Of a stretch of DNA of 64,000 nt, positions 35,554-43,862 are shown piece by piece. The first letter of the stretch is position 1. Each line of letters starts with the position of its first letter. The stretch spans positions 1 through 64,000 of the forward strand of contig NZ_JACRAW010000107.1 of assembly GCF_016213215.1 (NCBI RefSeq). Reading direction: 5' to 3'. Under the pieces are notes generated by a model. It saw nothing but the letters and a program-made list of their open reading frames with translations, was not told the DNA's origin and ran no database searches. The DNA is from Bradyrhizobium sp. GTDB taxonomy: Bacteria; Pseudomonadota; Alphaproteobacteria; Rhizobiales; Xanthobacteraceae. Made by a program: the position numbers and the translations under genes.

Positions 35554-35582
35554 ATATATATAACGAAATTCCCGTTATGCAA
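35554..35582 (-). promoter_or_regulatory. Candidate paaA promoter with embedded inverted-repeat operator
   Basis: Reading leftward, TTGCAT (35577-35582) is followed after 16-17 bp by TATATA/ATATAT (35554-35560). These resemble -35 and -10 boxes. The spacer is almost entirely a perfect inverted repeat, ATAACG-N7-CGTTAT (35560-35578). A repressor bound there would block RNA polymerase. PaaX, encoded just upstream, is the obvious candidate. Confidence 0.55.
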
Positions 35583-35602
35583 TACAATTCTGTAACATGA
35601 AC

Positions 35603-36469
35603 TCAGTTCCGGAACCGACGTTCCAGGACGTTGCGCGCCGGAGGCAGCGCTCCTCTTTCGCTGATGGCATGGCCGTCCAGCCATTGTTCAGACGGCCCGA
35701 GCAGCGCTCGGTAAATCTCGCCGGTGAGTTCGCGGGCCGCCCTGCCCGGCCAGTTCGCAGGCAACAGCGCGCCCGGCAACAATGGATCGCGCAACACGAC
35801 GCGCCGGTAGTAGTGGATCAGCAGGATGCGCGCGGTAAAGGCGTCGCTGTCCGAAAGGTTCCCACCCCGGCCGATCCGCCCGCGCAACGGCTCGAACATC
35901 TTGATGAACTTCAGGTAGGCATCGGCCGTGCGATCGAGCGGCCAGCTTGCGCTGAGCAGTCGCCTGCCGGCATCGTCCTCGGCCGAGACTTCCAATCGGA
36001 TCGCGCCCTCCGCTTCCTGGGGGACCGGGACGCCCGATGGCGCGACCCACACGCCCGGCAGCGGACTGCCGAATCCTGCATTCTTCAAGGCCTCGCGCGC
36101 CGCGTCGCGGTCGTCGCCGTTGCTGATCAGCAGCAGTTCGAAACGACCGGTCCAGTCCGACGGTGGCGGATCATAGATGTGCCGCGTTGCCGCCTCGAAG
36201 GTCTCGCGACCCTTGTCCGCGAGGCGATAGAAGCTGTTGCGGCCGACCTTCTCGCGCGTCAGCCAGCCGTCGGCGGCGAGGCGCGACATCGCCGTCCGCA
36301 CCACGCCGCTATCAATGTCGAGCGTCTTGAAGAACTCCAGCAGCGTGCCCAGCCACACGGAGCCGCCGCGCGGCACGATGGCATCGCCGAACACCGTAAT
36401 GATGATTGAGCCGGTGCGTGACGGCTCGCGCTTGAGTTGGGCGATGATGGAGGAAAGCGGGTGGGCCAT
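35603..36469 (-). CDS. paaX: Phenylacetate operon transcriptional repressor PaaX
   Basis: The 288-aa protein has the PaaX architecture. An N-terminal winged-helix domain (TLLEFFKTLDIDSGVVRTAMSRLAADGWL) comes first, then a central and C-terminal domain with the WTGRFELLLI and PGVWVAPSG patterns. PaaX represses paa genes and is released by phenylacetyl-CoA. The ATG at 36469 matches the usual N-terminus (MAHPLSSII); its ribosome site is weak. It lies 78 bp upstream of paaA on the same strand. Confidence 0.93.
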   Translation of the reverse strand: MAHPLSSIIAQLKREPSRTGSIIITVFGDAIVPRGGSVWLGTLLEFFKTLDIDSGVVRTAMSRLAADGWLTREKVGRNSFYRLADKGRETFEAATRHIYDPPPSDWTGRFELLLISNGDDRDAAREALKNAGFGSPLPGVWVAPSGVPVPQEAEGAIRLEVSAEDDAGRRLLSASWPLDRTADAYLKFIKMFEPLRGRIGRGGNLSDSDAFTARILLIHYYRRVVLRDPLLPGALLPANWPGRAARELTGEIYRALLGPSEQWLDGHAISERGALPPARNVLERRFRN

Positions 36470-36536
36470 GCCCAACGCATAGCGCGTTTCAGCGGCGGCG
36501 AACAATGCTGCTCGGCGACTTCCAATCCAGATCGTC

Positions 36537-37820
36537 TCACAGCAGCCGCAGCAGGAATTCGGCGGTATAGAGACCAAGGCCCGCGAGGCCGCCGATCATC
36601 GAGCCGTTGAAGCGGATATATTGCAGGTCCCGACCGATATTGATCTCGATGAGCGAGATCAACTGCGCCATGTTCCAGGCCTTGACCTGGTCGGAGATGA
36701 AGCTCGATACGCCGCTCTTCTGTTCGGCGATGAAGTTGCGGACCACGGCCGCCAGGCCCTGGTTGATCTCGCTGCGCAGCTCCGAATCGGAAGCGAGCGC
36801 CTCGCCGGCTTCGACCAGCATTCGCGCGAAATGATGCTGGAGCACCTGGGTCTCGCCGGCGGCGCTGCGATCGATGAAGGCGCGCACGTTCGCCCAGATG
36901 GTGCGCGCGAGATCGGCAAGCTCGGGCCGCGCCAACAGATCGCGCTTGAGCCCATCGATTCGATCCCGGTAGTTCGCGTCGGTGCCGAGCCGGTCAACGA
37001 GCGACAGCACCATGCGGTCAAACTCGTCGCGGAACGGATGTTTCGGATCGCCGCGCACTTCCTCGAAGAACGCGGTCGCCGAGGCGACGATTTTGTCGAC
37101 CAGGTATTTGTCGGCACGGTAGAGGCGGAGCAGCGTCGGCAGTTCCGCGCGCACCTTCTCGCGGAACATCGCCATGGTCTCTTTCTGCGTGAGGGTACCA
37201 TGCACGACGGCGAGGAAATCGTCGAACAGCGCCTGGTGCCTGCTCTCCTGCACGAAGGAGCGCAGCGTGCCGGCGATAAGCGGCGCAACGTCAATCGACT
37301 GCAATTGCGCGCCTATTCGGCGCGTGACGAAGGTCATCAGCCCCGAGCTTTCCGTGGCCGAGAAGGCCTCCGGTAGCAGGCGCAGCACAAATCCGGCGAG
37401 GTCGTTGCCATGTTTGCGATCGCGCAGCCAGTCGGCGATGAATCCGCCGAAATCGACCTCGCGCAGCTTGGCTTCGACCGGACCTGACCCGAGGAAGTGC
37501 GTCTCGATGAATTCGCCGAGCTTGTCGGCGATACGATGCTGGTTGCTCTGGATGATCGCCGTGTGCGGGATCGGCAGGCCCAATGGCCGCTTGAACAGCG
37601 CCACAACCGCGTACCAGTCCGCCAGCCCGCCGATCGCGGCGGCTTCGGCAAAGGCGGCGATGAAGCCGAACACGGGATGCACGTTGAGCAGGGTTTTTGC
37701 GACGACGAACAGCGCAAGCGTCGAGGCCAGCACAAGCGTTGCCAGCGCTTTGACGCGCCTTAAGTCCGCCGCTCGCGCCGCATCGGGGGCGTCGAATGTA
37801 CCTATAGCGGGGCCGGTCAT
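36537..37820 (-). CDS. DUF445 family membrane protein
   Basis: A 427-aa protein of the DUF445 family. An N-terminal membrane segment (about residues 27-48) is followed by the family signature GGLADWYAVVALFKRPLGLPIPHTAII. A long helical soluble region comes next, and then a second hydrophobic segment at the C-terminus (GSMIGGLAGLGLYTAEFLL). The function of the family is unknown; it is conserved in many bacteria. The start at 37820 is used because the frame upstream is repeat sequence. Confidence 0.88.
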   Translation of the reverse strand: MTGPAIGTFDAPDAARAADLRRVKALATLVLASTLALFVVAKTLLNVHPVFGFIAAFAEAAAIGGLADWYAVVALFKRPLGLPIPHTAIIQSNQHRIADKLGEFIETHFLGSGPVEAKLREVDFGGFIADWLRDRKHGNDLAGFVLRLLPEAFSATESSGLMTFVTRRIGAQLQSIDVAPLIAGTLRSFVQESRHQALFDDFLAVVHGTLTQKETMAMFREKVRAELPTLLRLYRADKYLVDKIVASATAFFEEVRGDPKHPFRDEFDRMVLSLVDRLGTDANYRDRIDGLKRDLLARPELADLARTIWANVRAFIDRSAAGETQVLQHHFARMLVEAGEALASDSELRSEINQGLAAVVRNFIAEQKSGVSSFISDQVKAWNMAQLISLIEINIGRDLQYIRFNGSMIGGLAGLGLYTAEFLLRLL

Positions 37821-37830
37821 GACGACATTT

Positions 37831-37911
37831 TCCTCATCCTGAGGAGCCTGCGAAGCAAAGGATGAGGCCTCATGGTTCGAGACGGCGCAAGAGCGCCTCC
37901 TCGCCATGAGG
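37831..37911. repeat. Palindromic repeat, CCTCATCCTGAGGAGC...CCTCGCCATGAGGAG type
   Basis: A shortened copy of the element seen at 34.1 kb: TCCTCATCCTGAGGAGCCTG at one end and GCGCCTCCTCGCCATGAGGA at the other, with one inner arm lost. It lies between the DUF445 gene and the phasin terminator. Confidence 0.65.
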
Positions 37912-37933
37912 AGCACCGGCGAATGGAGGACAG

Positions 37934-37961
37934 AAAAAAACAAGGCCCGCCGAAGCGGGCC
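37934..37961 (-). terminator. Rho-independent terminator of the phasin gene
   Basis: Read leftward, a perfect GGCCCGC-TTCG-GCGGGCC stem-loop is followed by TTG and a run of seven T. It lies 31 bp after the phasin stop, so the transcript is cleanly ended before the DUF445 gene. Confidence 0.9.
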
Positions 37962-37992
37962 CGAAACGCAGTTTCTTGCCTCAAGAACGCGA

Positions 37993-38469
37993 TCAGGCGC
38001 TCTTGTTGTAGCCCTTGGCGAAATTGTCCTGAGCGGCCTTGGCACCGTTGGCGGCGAGCTTGCCCAGATAGTCGGTGGTAGCCTTCGCCCGCGAGACGAA
38101 CACCTCGCCGCGCGCGCGGAGCATGTCCGACTGGACCTGCACCGCCTCGTTGATCGACTTGGCGGACGCCAGCTTGTCGATGCCGGCAAAGAACGCCTCG
38201 GTGTCCTCGTAGATCGCCTGCTGAATGTTGCGGCTGATCTTGCCGGCCTCGGTGACGGATTCCGCCACGGCATTCTCGATCGCGGAAGTCACCCGCTCCG
38301 AGCCAGCAAACACTTCGGCGGCACGCTCCTTGGCGGTGCTGGTAGTCTTCTTGACGAACTCCCGGGCCGCCTCGGGAACTTCCAGGTTCTGGAGGTTCTT
38401 GAACGCCTCGGTGACCGGCGCGAAGGCTTCCTTGAAGCTGTCGAAAGCCGGATTCGTTTCAGTGGTCAT
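37993..38469 (-). CDS. Phasin (PHB granule-associated protein)
   Basis: A 158-aa protein with the phasin-2 pattern: an N-terminal FDSFKEAFAPVTEAFKNLQNLEVPEAAREFV and long amphipathic Ala/Lys/Glu helices through VTEAGKISRNIQQ to SRAKATTDYLGKLAA. Phasins coat polyhydroxybutyrate granules and control their size and number. It has its own terminator and two PhaR-like boxes upstream, so it is a single-gene transcript. GGAGAG precedes the ATG. Confidence 0.9.
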   Translation of the reverse strand: MTTETNPAFDSFKEAFAPVTEAFKNLQNLEVPEAAREFVKKTTSTAKERAAEVFAGSERVTSAIENAVAESVTEAGKISRNIQQAIYEDTEAFFAGIDKLASAKSINEAVQVQSDMLRARGEVFVSRAKATTDYLGKLAANGAKAAQDNFAKGYNKSA

Positions 38470-38552
38470 GGGGTCTCTCCATCCTCAGGGTTTGAGCTAT
38501 GGGCTCACCCCGTCCGGATCTGGCCCGGGGCATCCTCCATATGGCATCGTTA

Positions 38553-38583
38553 ATGCTGCACTGCAACATTGATGCTGCACTGC
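38553..38583 (-). promoter_or_regulatory. Two PhaR-like TGC-rich boxes upstream of the phasin gene
   Basis: The 12-mer ATGCTGCACTGC occurs twice as a direct repeat with a 19-bp period (38553-38564 and 38572-38583). In the phasin direction each reads GCAGTGCAGCAT. The first box, TTGCAGTGCAG, differs by one base from the CTGC-N3-GCAG pattern reported for the PHB regulator PhaR. The boxes lie about 85-115 bp upstream of the ATG. Confidence 0.5.
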
Positions 38584-38734
38584 GGTATCACGAACGCGTG
38601 ATCGATTCAGAATCGGGTACAAAAATACCTGAAATCGCTCGGCAGGACGGGCGCGCGGCCAGGCCACCATTCCGACTTTGCCAAGCCTCCATGCGATAGA
38701 ACAATGAGCGACCGCCATCCAGGGGAACGCGCCC

Positions 38735-39652
38735 GTGAACCGACCCAGCCATCAGCCGCCGCGGATCGCCCGCGCCAACGGTATCGACATCTGCTACGAA
38801 ATTTTCGGCGATGCGGTTGCCGAGCCGCTGCTGCTGATCATGGGTCTGGGCGGCCAGATGATCCAGTGGGACGACGCCTTCTGCGAACAACTCGCCGCGC
38901 GCGGATTCCGTGTGATCCGCTTCGACAACCGCGACATCGGCCAGTCCAGCAAGATGACCGGCGGCAAGCGCCTGACGGCGCTCGAACTGCTCAGGCTGCG
39001 CCTGTTCAGGATTCCGGTATCGGCGCCCTACAGGCTCATCGACATGGCAAGGGACACGGTCGGGCTGATGGACGCGCTCGACATCAGGTCGGCGCATCTC
39101 GTCGGCATGTCGATGGGCGGCATGATCGCGCAGGAGATCGCGATTTCCTTTCCGCAGCGGGTGCGCTCGCTGACCTCGATCATGTCGAGCACGGGCAACC
39201 CGCGGATTCCGCCTCCGAGCCGCGAGGCATCGGCGATGTTGATGGCGCCCCCGCCAACCACCAAGGCGGAATATCTCGTGCGCTACGCCAATACCTGGAA
39301 AATGCTGCGCGCGGGCAGCTTTCCCGATGACGAAGCGCGCGACGCCGAACGGGCCGAGCGGACTTATGAGCGCGGGCTCAACCCGGTCGGCGTCGGCCGG
39401 CAGCTTCGCGCCGTGCTCGCCTCCGGCAGCCGCAAGGCGCGGCTACACTCGGTCACGGCGCCGACGCTGGTCATTCATGGCACGGCCGACCCGCTGGTGC
39501 ACCCGTTGGCCGGCAAGGACACCGCAGCCTCGATACCCGGCGCGAAACTCCTGATGATCGAGGGCATGGGGCACGCGCTGCCGATCCGCTTCTGGCCGCA
39601 GATCATCGACGCCATCGAAAAGCACGCTCATCGCGCGGCGCGGGAGGTGTAA
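38735..39652 (+). CDS. Alpha/beta hydrolase
   Basis: This hydrolase (305 aa) has the oxyanion-region LLLIMGLGGQMIQWDD, nucleophile elbow GMSMGG (Ser in HLVGMSMGGMIAQ), the acid in IHGTADPLVHP and a terminal GMGHALP His. It resembles esterases of the aclacinomycin-methylesterase/carboxylesterase type, often found near PHB genes. The start is GTG at 38735, with AGGGGA upstream. It is divergent from the phasin gene across about 265 bp that hold the PhaR-like boxes, so it might share that control. Confidence 0.85.
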   Translation: MNRPSHQPPRIARANGIDICYEIFGDAVAEPLLLIMGLGGQMIQWDDAFCEQLAARGFRVIRFDNRDIGQSSKMTGGKRLTALELLRLRLFRIPVSAPYRLIDMARDTVGLMDALDIRSAHLVGMSMGGMIAQEIAISFPQRVRSLTSIMSSTGNPRIPPPSREASAMLMAPPPTTKAEYLVRYANTWKMLRAGSFPDDEARDAERAERTYERGLNPVGVGRQLRAVLASGSRKARLHSVTAPTLVIHGTADPLVHPLAGKDTAASIPGAKLLMIEGMGHALPIRFWPQIIDAIEKHAHRAAREV

Positions 39653-39694
39653 GCGCGTCCGACCAACCGAGAATGGGCACAAAGCCGTCTTGCG

Positions 39695-40690
39695 CTATCC
39701 GAACCGCCTTCTGCGCCATTCGATCAGCTTGGCGCTGACCTCCTCCGGCTTTTCCTGCTGCGTCCAGTGACCGCTGCCCTGCACGAGATATTTCTCGAGG
39801 TCGGGAATGAGCTTCTCCATCCCGTCCGCCGCTGATGGCGGCAGCACCGCGTCGTTCTCCGCCATGATCATCAGGGACGGCACGCGCACGGTATGGTCGA
39901 GACCTGCCGAGCGTTGCCAATTGCGCGACATGTTGCGGTACCAGTTGATGCCGCCGGTGAAGCCGGTTCTGCCGAACGCCTCGACGAATACCTGCTTCTC
40001 CTCCGGAGACAGGATCGGCGTGCGCGCATCGAGCCTGGCGTCATAGGCCGCAATCATCTGCGGAAAGGCCAGATTGGTCTTCGACGAAGCGCCTATCCCG
40101 GCCGTCGGCGACTCCGGTTTCGCCATCTCTCTGCGCGGCAGCGGCTTGCGCATGAAGGCGTCGAAGGTCTGCTCCACGCGGCTGTTGAAGATGTTGTCGG
40201 CTTCGTGCGTCGGATCTTGGAACTGCACGATGTACATCGTCTCGCCGAAACGCTTGCGCATCAGCTCGATCGGATCGACGGGCGCGCGATCGGTGTGCGG
40301 GGTGTTGATGCCGACCACCCCGGCCACTCGATTCGGATGGCGGAGCGGCATCTGCCAGACGACGAAGCCGCCCCAGTCATGGCCTACGAAGATCGCCATG
40401 TCGATCTCGAGGTGATCGAGCAGGCCGACGAGATCGGCGGTCAAATGCTCGATATCATAGGCCTCGACCGGCTCGGGCCGGTCGGTGGTGCCATAGCCGC
40501 GCTGGTCCGGCGCGATCACTCGAACGCCGGCTTCGCTGAGCGCCTTGATCTGATGGCGCCAGGAGAACGCAAGCTCCGGCCAGCCGTGGCACAGCACCAT
40601 CGGCGGCCTGTCGCCCGCCGGACCCGCTTCATAGTAGCCCATGCGAATCCCGTTCGTCGGTGCGAACTTGAGCGGCGGCATTTCGATCAT
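39695..40690 (-). CDS. Epoxide hydrolase-type alpha/beta hydrolase
   Basis: This protein (331 aa) has the HGWPELAFSWRHQ motif of soluble epoxide hydrolases (oxyanion HGxP), the nucleophile Asp in VGHDWGGFVVW and a late VQGSGHWTQQE general-base His. The cap region contains Tyr residues that could serve as epoxide-opening donors (NWYRNM). It would hydrolyse an epoxide to a diol. It is last in a leftward series (DUF6489 protein, lipase-like protein, this gene). The start at 40690 is chosen at MIEMPPLKF; upstream codons belong to another frame's gene. Confidence 0.85.
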   Translation of the reverse strand: MIEMPPLKFAPTNGIRMGYYEAGPAGDRPPMVLCHGWPELAFSWRHQIKALSEAGVRVIAPDQRGYGTTDRPEPVEAYDIEHLTADLVGLLDHLEIDMAIFVGHDWGGFVVWQMPLRHPNRVAGVVGINTPHTDRAPVDPIELMRKRFGETMYIVQFQDPTHEADNIFNSRVEQTFDAFMRKPLPRREMAKPESPTAGIGASSKTNLAFPQMIAAYDARLDARTPILSPEEKQVFVEAFGRTGFTGGINWYRNMSRNWQRSAGLDHTVRVPSLMIMAENDAVLPPSAADGMEKLIPDLEKYLVQGSGHWTQQEKPEEVSAKLIEWRRRRFG

Positions 40691-40758
40691 GGGGTCAGAT
40701 CCGCGGCAATTTGCAGAATATGGCGCGGCGGCCGCCTCATGCGGTCGCGCTTTACCTA

Positions 40759-41559
40759 TCAGAACGATAGTGCCTGCTTCTGGAGGGCGTAGGCAATGGC
40801 AAACGGACCCGAGCGGTCGAACGGCGTGAACCGTCCTTCCGCCTGCGACAGCCGGTCCGCGACGGCCCACAGCGCCGCAGGATTGACGCTGAGCCCGATG
40901 TGGCTGGCGCCAAGCACTTCGATATTCTCGGCCTGCTCCGAGGCGCGCAACCTGCACGTGTTCCAGTTCACGATGCCGTCTGTACGCGAATAGATCGAAG
41001 TGGTCGGCACCGGCAGGTCGCCGGCAATCGCCTCGCGAAGCTCGGCATGGTCTTCGACCTTCTCTCCCGACAGCGCCTCGTAAAGCCGCGTCGCATTGGT
41101 GGCACGCACGTCGTTGGCGAACGGACTGCCTAGGCTGATGACGTAACGCACCTCTTCGGGCGCCTGTAGTGCGAGATCGCGGGCATAGACGCCGCCGAGA
41201 CTCCAGCCGACGAGACTGACCTTGCGCCCGGTGACGGAGAAGATTTGGCCAAGACGATCGCGCAGGGCCGATCGTATCCGCGCCACCCCTCCGATATTGC
41301 GGCCCATCTGCCAGCCGTGGGTATCGTATCCCAGCGCGCGCAGATAGCGGCGCATCGGCAGCATGGAGAGGTCGCTGGCGAGGAAACCGGGCAGGACCAG
41401 CACCGGATGGCCATCGCCGCGCGGCGCCCGCATCAACAGCGGCGAGAGCAGAACGCTTGCGTTGAGCTCGAGCACACCTCTTGCTTCGGCAAGCAACAGG
41501 CCAAAGCTCGGCGGATGAAGCCGTCCCCCCGTGTCGGCTTCGTTTCGCCCGGGCAGCAT
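40759..41559 (-). CDS. Alpha/beta hydrolase, lipase/esterase-like
   Basis: The protein (266 aa) shows PVLVLPGFLASD (oxyanion region), the nucleophile elbow VGWSLGGVYAR, and a possible Asp/His pair in SIYSRTDGIVNW and VLGASHIGLS. This pattern is shared with triacylglycerol-lipase-like or cutinase-like enzymes. There is no signal peptide, so it acts inside the cell. Its ATG overlaps the stop of the preceding small gene by one base (TAATG), so the two are translationally coupled. The epoxide hydrolase gene follows 68 bp later. Confidence 0.82.
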   Translation of the reverse strand: MLPGRNEADTGGRLHPPSFGLLLAEARGVLELNASVLLSPLLMRAPRGDGHPVLVLPGFLASDLSMLPMRRYLRALGYDTHGWQMGRNIGGVARIRSALRDRLGQIFSVTGRKVSLVGWSLGGVYARDLALQAPEEVRYVISLGSPFANDVRATNATRLYEALSGEKVEDHAELREAIAGDLPVPTTSIYSRTDGIVNWNTCRLRASEQAENIEVLGASHIGLSVNPAALWAVADRLSQAEGRFTPFDRSGPFAIAYALQKQALSF

Positions 41560-41804
41560 TATTTCTTCTTGCCGCCTCCCCCACCGAGTCCGGCCATGGC
41601 GACAAACATGTCCTGGAAGCGTTCAGCAACCTTTGGATCGAACCAGTTCTGCATCATCGATTCCGGCGAGATCTTCTCGATGTTGGCCGTCATCTGCTGC
41701 TGCAGTTTGTCCATCACGGCCATTTGCATCGGCGATACGTCCGGCAGTCCGAAGAACTGTCGGGCCTCGAGGGGCGTGCAATCGATTTCGATGTTAACCT
41801 TCAT
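41559..41804 (-). CDS. Small DUF6489-type protein
   Basis: The 81-aa protein starts MKVNIEIDCTPLEARQFFG, then a helical MQMAVMDKLQQQMTANIEKI, and ends in a Gly/Lys tail (GLGGGGGKKK). The family (I recall it as DUF6489) has no known function. GGAGGAGGGG lies upstream of the ATG at 41804, so it is well translated. The Lys-rich end may bind nucleic acid or membrane phosphates, but that is speculation. It leads a coupled pair with the lipase-like gene. Confidence 0.8.
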   Translation of the reverse strand: MKVNIEIDCTPLEARQFFGLPDVSPMQMAVMDKLQQQMTANIEKISPESMMQNWFDPKVAERFQDMFVAMAGLGGGGGKKK

Positions 41805-42164
41805 TATCCCCTCCTCCTCGGATTTCGAGCGGTGGTTGCGCAGTATCACCGCGAGTTGCAGCACGACGCAAGCGGTCTTGAGGCCAGGATCCGCCAGCCT
41901 GTGCCGTGACCGGCAGAGAGGGTCAATAATCGCTCAATTCGAAAGATGGTTTCAACGGGGCTAACTGGCGCCCGTTCCAGCCGCAGCCCGGCAGAGGAAT
42001 GGAAATGCCATGGTGCAGCACGGCACGACGGCTCGAATAGCTTGCATGCGCCGGCGACGCCTTGATCGCGCCGAGGGGAATTGCCGCTTGCAGGGGCGAC
42101 AACCTCTCTGGCAACATGGCTCGATCATCGCGTCAGGCGACCATTACAGCGGAGAACATTGAGC
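41805..42164. other. Gene-free divergent spacer
   Basis: 360 bp between the DUF6489 gene and the ABC binding-protein gene, which are transcribed away from each other. Both promoters should lie here. There is an AT-rich patch near 41921-41948 (GTCAATAATCGCTCAATTCG). No RNA gene, clear operator or repeat was recognised. Confidence 0.4.
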
Positions 42165-43763
42165 ATGTCGGCACGCCAAATCCTGCTTGCGGCGACCCTG
42201 GCCTCGATCGTCGCCTTCCCGCTGTCGCCCGCTGCAAGCCAGACCTTGCGCTACGCCAACCAGGGCGACCTCAAGTCGCTTGACCCCTACACGCTGAAAG
42301 AGACGACGACGATCGCTCATCACGGGCATGTCTACGACGGTCTCGTTGCCCGCGACAAGGACCTGAAGATCGTTCCGGCACTGGCGGAGAGCTGGGAGAC
42401 GCTGAATCCGACCCAATGGCGCTTTCACCTCCGCAAAGGAGTGAAATTCCACAATGGAGACCCGTTCACCGCGGAAGATGTGATCTTTTCCGCGGAGCGC
42501 GTGCGGGCCAAGGGTTCCAACTTTCTGAGCAACGTTCCCGCCGACGCCAAGTTCGTCAAGGTCGACGACTACACGGTCGACGTGATGCTCGACTCGCCCA
42601 ATCCCATCCTGATTTCGCAATGGGATAGTTGGTACATCATGGACAAGAAGTGGTGCGAGCAGAACAACGCGGTCGCGCCGACCCCGGCTTCCGCGACCAC
42701 CCCGAGCTACGCCGCGCTCCACGAAAACGGCACAGGCCGCTTCATCATCGATAGTCACCAGCCCGGCGTGAAGACCGTCTACAAGGCCAATCCGAACTGG
42801 TGGGGCAAGTCCGAACACAATCTCAAGGAGATCATTTTCACGCCGATCGCGTCGGACGCGACTCGTGTGGCGGCGCTGCTGTCGGGCGAGGTCGACGTGA
42901 TCGAGCCGGTTCCGATCCAGGACATCCAGCGTGTCAACAGCAGCGGAACCGCCGCCGTCCAGACCGGTCCGGAACTTCGCACCATCTTCCTCGGCATGGA
43001 TCAGGTGCGCGACGAATTGCTGTATTCGAACGTGAAGGGAAAGAATCCCTTCAAGGACATCCGGGTTCGCGAGGCCTTCTATAAGGCGATCGACATCGAG
43101 TTGATCAAGGGCCGGGTCATGCGCGGACTTTCGACCCCCTCGGCACTGATGATCGCGCCCCCGCTGTTCCCGTTAGCCAAGGACTTTACCCGCCAGAAGT
43201 TCGATCCAGACGCCGCCAAGAAGCTGCTGACCGAAGCGGGTTACCCCGACGGCTTCGAGGTCACGATGGATTGCCCGAACGACCGCTACGTCAACGACGC
43301 GGCGATCTGCCAGGCGGTGGTCGGCATGCTGGCGCGCATCGGCGTCAAGGTGGACCTGTTGGCACAACCCAAGGCGCAGTATTTCGCCAAGGTGCTCAAA
43401 CCGGGCGGCTATCAGACCTCGTTCTACCTCCTGGGCTGGACGCCGGCCTCGTCCGATTCCCACAACGTGCTGCACGACATCCTGGGCTGCCGGGACGACG
43501 CCAAGGATCCGACGCGCGGCGAAGGCAATCTCGGTGGCTATTGCAACAAGAAGGTGGATGTGCTGACCGACAAGATCCTGGTCGAGAGCGACACTGCCAA
43601 GCGCGACCAGATGATCAAGGAAGCGTTCCAGATCATCATCGACGACTACGGCTACATCCCGCTGCATCAGCAGGCACTGGCGTGGGGCGTCTCGAAAAAG
43701 GTGAAGCTGTCCCAGCGCGCCGACAACCAGGTGCTGCTCTACTGGGCGACGAAACAGGAATAG
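42165..43763 (+). CDS. ABC transporter peptide-type substrate-binding protein (SBP_bac_5)
   Basis: A periplasmic binding protein of 532 aa. The signal peptide (MSARQILLAATLASIVAFPLSPAASQ) ends with a likely AAS-QT cleavage, then LRYANQGDLKSLDPYTLKE, the hallmark start of dipeptide/oligopeptide receptors. Other family marks are WRFHLRKGVKFHNGDPFTAEDV and VREAFYKAIDIELI. It is the first gene of a dpp-type operon. The ligand is unknown; the gamma-glutamyl enzyme at the operon end suggests peptides or glutathione-like compounds. Confidence 0.92.
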   Translation: MSARQILLAATLASIVAFPLSPAASQTLRYANQGDLKSLDPYTLKETTTIAHHGHVYDGLVARDKDLKIVPALAESWETLNPTQWRFHLRKGVKFHNGDPFTAEDVIFSAERVRAKGSNFLSNVPADAKFVKVDDYTVDVMLDSPNPILISQWDSWYIMDKKWCEQNNAVAPTPASATTPSYAALHENGTGRFIIDSHQPGVKTVYKANPNWWGKSEHNLKEIIFTPIASDATRVAALLSGEVDVIEPVPIQDIQRVNSSGTAAVQTGPELRTIFLGMDQVRDELLYSNVKGKNPFKDIRVREAFYKAIDIELIKGRVMRGLSTPSALMIAPPLFPLAKDFTRQKFDPDAAKKLLTEAGYPDGFEVTMDCPNDRYVNDAAICQAVVGMLARIGVKVDLLAQPKAQYFAKVLKPGGYQTSFYLLGWTPASSDSHNVLHDILGCRDDAKDPTRGEGNLGGYCNKKVDVLTDKILVESDTAKRDQMIKEAFQIIIDDYGYIPLHQQALAWGVSKKVKLSQRADNQVLLYWATKQE

Positions 43764-43862
43764 GACTGTCAGCGAAAGTTCCCGGCAGCGTTGCGCTTCC
43801 CGGATTTTTCGTTAAGACAAGCCATGATACGCGCCGCTGCCAACAAGAAGTGAAAGGATCAG

